DNA of 8,238 nucleotides from an uncultured Pleurocapsa sp. (lineage in GTDB: Bacteria; Cyanobacteriota; Cyanobacteriia; Cyanobacteriales; Xenococcaceae), in contig CAKZYI010000205.1 in NCBI GenBank assembly GCA_937884735.1, forward strand, positions 1-8,238, in the 5' to 3' direction. This document shows positions 6,596 through 8,238 of this stretch, piece after piece (position 1 is the stretch's first letter; each line of letters starts with the position of its first letter). A program made the position numbers and the translations under genes. A model generated the notes under the pieces. The model saw only the letters and a program-made list of their open reading frames with translations. It did no database searches and had not been told where the DNA came from.

Positions 6596-6631
6596 AATTT
6601 CCGTAATCCAGACCCAAAATTTCGGTAATCC
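6596..6631. repeat. 14-bp direct repeat pair, 22-bp period
   Basis: AATTTCCGTAATCC (6596-6609) and AATTTCGGTAATCC (6618-6631) match at 13 of 14 positions and start 22 bp apart, close to two helical turns, so both copies face the same side of the DNA. They lie about 52 bp upstream of a TATAAA tract and 82 bp upstream of the M3 peptidase ATG. A tandem activator or repressor site is plausible, but the binding protein is unknown. Confidence 0.5.
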
Positions 6632-6682
6632 CAACCTGCCTAACACTGCGATACATACAGGCAAAGCGTTAATGTAAATAAA

Positions 6683-6694
6683 TATAAATATAAA
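6683..6694 (+). promoter_or_regulatory. Candidate -10 region for the M3 peptidase gene
   Basis: Two overlapping-phase TATAAA boxes (6683-6688 and 6689-6694) sit 19-30 bp before the ATG at 6713. Position and composition fit a -10 element. No TTGACA-like -35 is present at the right distance, where GCGTTA or AGCGTT is found, so the promoter may depend on an activator. The repeat pair further upstream would be a candidate site. Confidence 0.35.
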
Positions 6695-6712
6695 CTCCAA
6701 GCATCTATTTAC

Positions 6713-8238
6713 ATGACAGACGCAACTATTACCAAAAATCCTTTATTAATTGGCAAGGGACTACCACCTTTTAACGAAATTGAGGCGGGACAAGTTGTTC
6801 CTGCAATGACACAACTATTAAAAGAATTATCAGCAGAGATTGCCAAACTAGAAGCGAATGTAACTCCTACTTGGTCTGGTTTAGTTGAGCCTTTGACAGC
6901 TATTGACGAACGTTTGGGCTGGAGTTGGGGCATTGTAGGACACTTAATGAGTGTAAAAAATAGTCCCCAATTGCGCGAGGCTTATCAACAGATGCAGCCC
7001 GAGGTAATTAAGTTTTATACTAAGCTAACTCAAAGCAAGCCTTTATACGAAGCATTTAAAGGAATTAGAGAAGGCGCAGAGTGGAATAAACTAGAACCAG
7101 CACAGAAACGTATTGTTGAGTCTTCTCTTCGTGATTTTGAACTATCTGGTGTCGGTTTAGAAGGCGAAACTAAAGAAAGATTCAATCAGATTCAATTGGA
7201 GTCTGGAGAATTATCTACTAATTTTTCTAATAATGTCTTAGATGCCACTAAAGCTTTTAAACTCAGGCTTACTGATAAAAAAGATATTGAAGGTTTGCCT
7301 CCTAGTGCATTGGGATTGATGGCGCAAACTGCAAAAGCACAAGGGGATGAGGACGCTACACCTGAAAATGGCCCTTGGGTGGTAACTTTGGACTATCCTA
7401 GCTATATTCCCTATATGAAATATGCAACTAATCGGGAGTTAAGAGAGAAGCTTTACAAGGCTTTTGTATCCCGTGCTGCTGATGGAGAATTTGATAATCG
7501 TGGAAACATCGATCGCATTTTAAAACTAAGAAAAGAAAAAGCCAACATCCTTGGTTTTGCCAACTTTGCTGAATTGAGTCTAGCCAAAAAGATGGCGACT
7601 GATGTAGCAGCGGTGCAAAATCTACAGGAAGAGTTGCGAGTTGCTAGCTACGATGCAGCGATTAGAGAGTTTGAGGAGTTAAAAGCCTTTGCAGGACAAG
7701 ACGACCTCAAAAACTGGGACACCAGCTATTGGGCAGAAAAGCAGCGGGAAGCTAAATTTAACTTTAATGAGGAAGAATTACGCCCCTACTTCTCATTGCC
7801 TAAAGTTTTAGACGGATTATTTGGTTTAGCCAACCGTATTTTTGATGTAACTATTACTGCTGCTGATGGAAAAGCACCAGTATGGCATGATGATGTACGC
7901 TACTTCAAAATAGCCGATGAGACAGGAAAAGCGATCTCTTTCTTTTATTTAGATCCTTATTCTCGCCCAGCAGAAATACAAGGTGGTGCCTGGATGATTG
8001 ACTGCATCGGTCGAGCTAAAATGACCGTTGATGGTAAAACAGAGACTCGTTTGCCTGTGGCTTACCTAACCTGCAATCAAACTCCTCCTGTAGACGACAA
8101 GCCTAGCTTAATGACTTTTGGTGAAGTAACTACTCTCTTTCACGAATTCGGTCATGGTTTACAACACATGTTGACTACTATCGATTATGCAGAAGCAGCA
8201 GGTATCAACAATGTAGAATGGGACGCGGTAGAGTTACC
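6713..8238 (+). CDS. prlC: M3-family oligopeptidase (oligopeptidase A type), 3' end outside window
   Basis: This is the first 508 residues of a thimet-type zinc oligopeptidase, a cytosolic enzyme that degrades short peptides, including cleaved signal peptides. The frame runs open from ATG 6713 to the window edge with no stop. The family zinc motif HEFGHG lies at residues 477-482, giving ligands His477 and His481 and catalytic Glu478. The third ligand is Glu507 in WDAVEL, encoded by GAG 8231-8233, the second-last complete codon of the window. Other signatures include PLLIGKGLPPFNEIEAGQVVPA near the N-terminus (in two parts around 10-31), YPSYIPYM in the middle and FFYLDPYSRP before the active site. 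E. coli PrlC is about 680 residues, with its HEFGH near 470, so roughly 170-190 residues are missing beyond the window. No Shine-Dalgarno is evident. Oligopeptidase A is the best match; a Dcp-type dipeptidyl carboxypeptidase is the less likely alternative. Confidence 0.95.
   Translation, partial: MTDATITKNPLLIGKGLPPFNEIEAGQVVPAMTQLLKELSAEIAKLEANVTPTWSGLVEPLTAIDERLGWSWGIVGHLMSVKNSPQLREAYQQMQPEVIKFYTKLTQSKPLYEAFKGIREGAEWNKLEPAQKRIVESSLRDFELSGVGLEGETKERFNQIQLESGELSTNFSNNVLDATKAFKLRLTDKKDIEGLPPSALGLMAQTAKAQGDEDATPENGPWVVTLDYPSYIPYMKYATNRELREKLYKAFVSRAADGEFDNRGNIDRILKLRKEKANILGFANFAELSLAKKMATDVAAVQNLQEELRVASYDAAIREFEELKAFAGQDDLKNWDTSYWAEKQREAKFNFNEEELRPYFSLPKVLDGLFGLANRIFDVTITAADGKAPVWHDDVRYFKIADETGKAISFFYLDPYSRPAEIQGGAWMIDCIGRAKMTVDGKTETRLPVAYLTCNQTPPVDDKPSLMTFGEVTTLFHEFGHGLQHMLTTIDYAEAAGINNVEWDAVEL

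Larger units (their letters stand above)
6414..6712. other. Spacer before the M3 peptidase gene
   Basis: This 299-bp non-coding stretch carries a pair of near-identical 14-bp repeats (6596-6631) and an AT tract with TATAAA boxes (6683-6694). Near its centre is a weak imperfect hairpin, with AGGC and GCCT closing a two-base gap at about 6515-6524 inside more distant AAAGTT and AACTTT arms. A 31-codon minus-strand frame without a start codon (6526-6431) resembles nothing I know. No RNA gene is recognisable. Confidence 0.6.

Noticed and set aside
6709..6933. Minus-strand open frame of 74 codons over the M3 peptidase start
   Set aside because: It is antisense to the conserved N-terminus of the peptidase and has no recognisable motif.
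1..8238. Possible defence system, CRISPR array, prophage or tRNA-borne island
   Set aside because: No repeat-spacer pattern, tRNA fold, integrase, nuclease or phage gene is visible. The dynamin-like and MoaD-like genes alone are not enough to claim a defence system.

Overview
The window is AT-rich bacterial DNA, most likely from a cyanobacterium. The main clue is the octamer GCGATCGC (the cyanobacterial HIP1 palindrome), which occurs in full at 278-285, 1586-1593, 2776-2783 and 4133-4140, with several near matches elsewhere. The genes fit this: Era, a MoaD-type protein, a dynamin-like membrane protein, a DUF4864 protein, a sugar ABC permease and an M3 oligopeptidase. The genus cannot be fixed from the sequence.

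Layout. Four plus-strand genes fill the left half: a zinc-dependent AstE/AspA-type hydrolase (27-1148), the GTPase Era (1204-2178), a MoaD-like sulfur carrier (2254-2514) and a 568-residue membrane/coiled-coil protein (2546-4252). The last looks like a dynamin-like protein whose GTPase domain has been reduced. The last two are only 31 bp apart and are probably cotranscribed. They converge on a minus-strand pair: a MalG-type sugar ABC permease (5583-4720), followed by a DUF4864 protein (4646-4287).

Right of the permease start lies a 443-bp non-coding stretch. It holds a 30-codon minus-strand relic that reads like an internal piece of an IS5-type transposase. A small plus-strand orphan gene (6027-6413) follows, then a 299-bp spacer with a near-perfect 14-bp direct repeat at a 22-bp period. 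The 5' three quarters of an M3-family oligopeptidase (6713 to the window end) completes the window, with all three zinc ligands inside it.

How the genes relate. The window is mostly a mixture of housekeeping genes and does not look like one pathway. The permease lacks the partner permease and binding protein that such systems need, so its partners must lie elsewhere. The most unusual item is the dynamin-like protein without a P-loop. No CRISPR array, tRNA, rRNA, intact insertion sequence or obvious defence system is visible.
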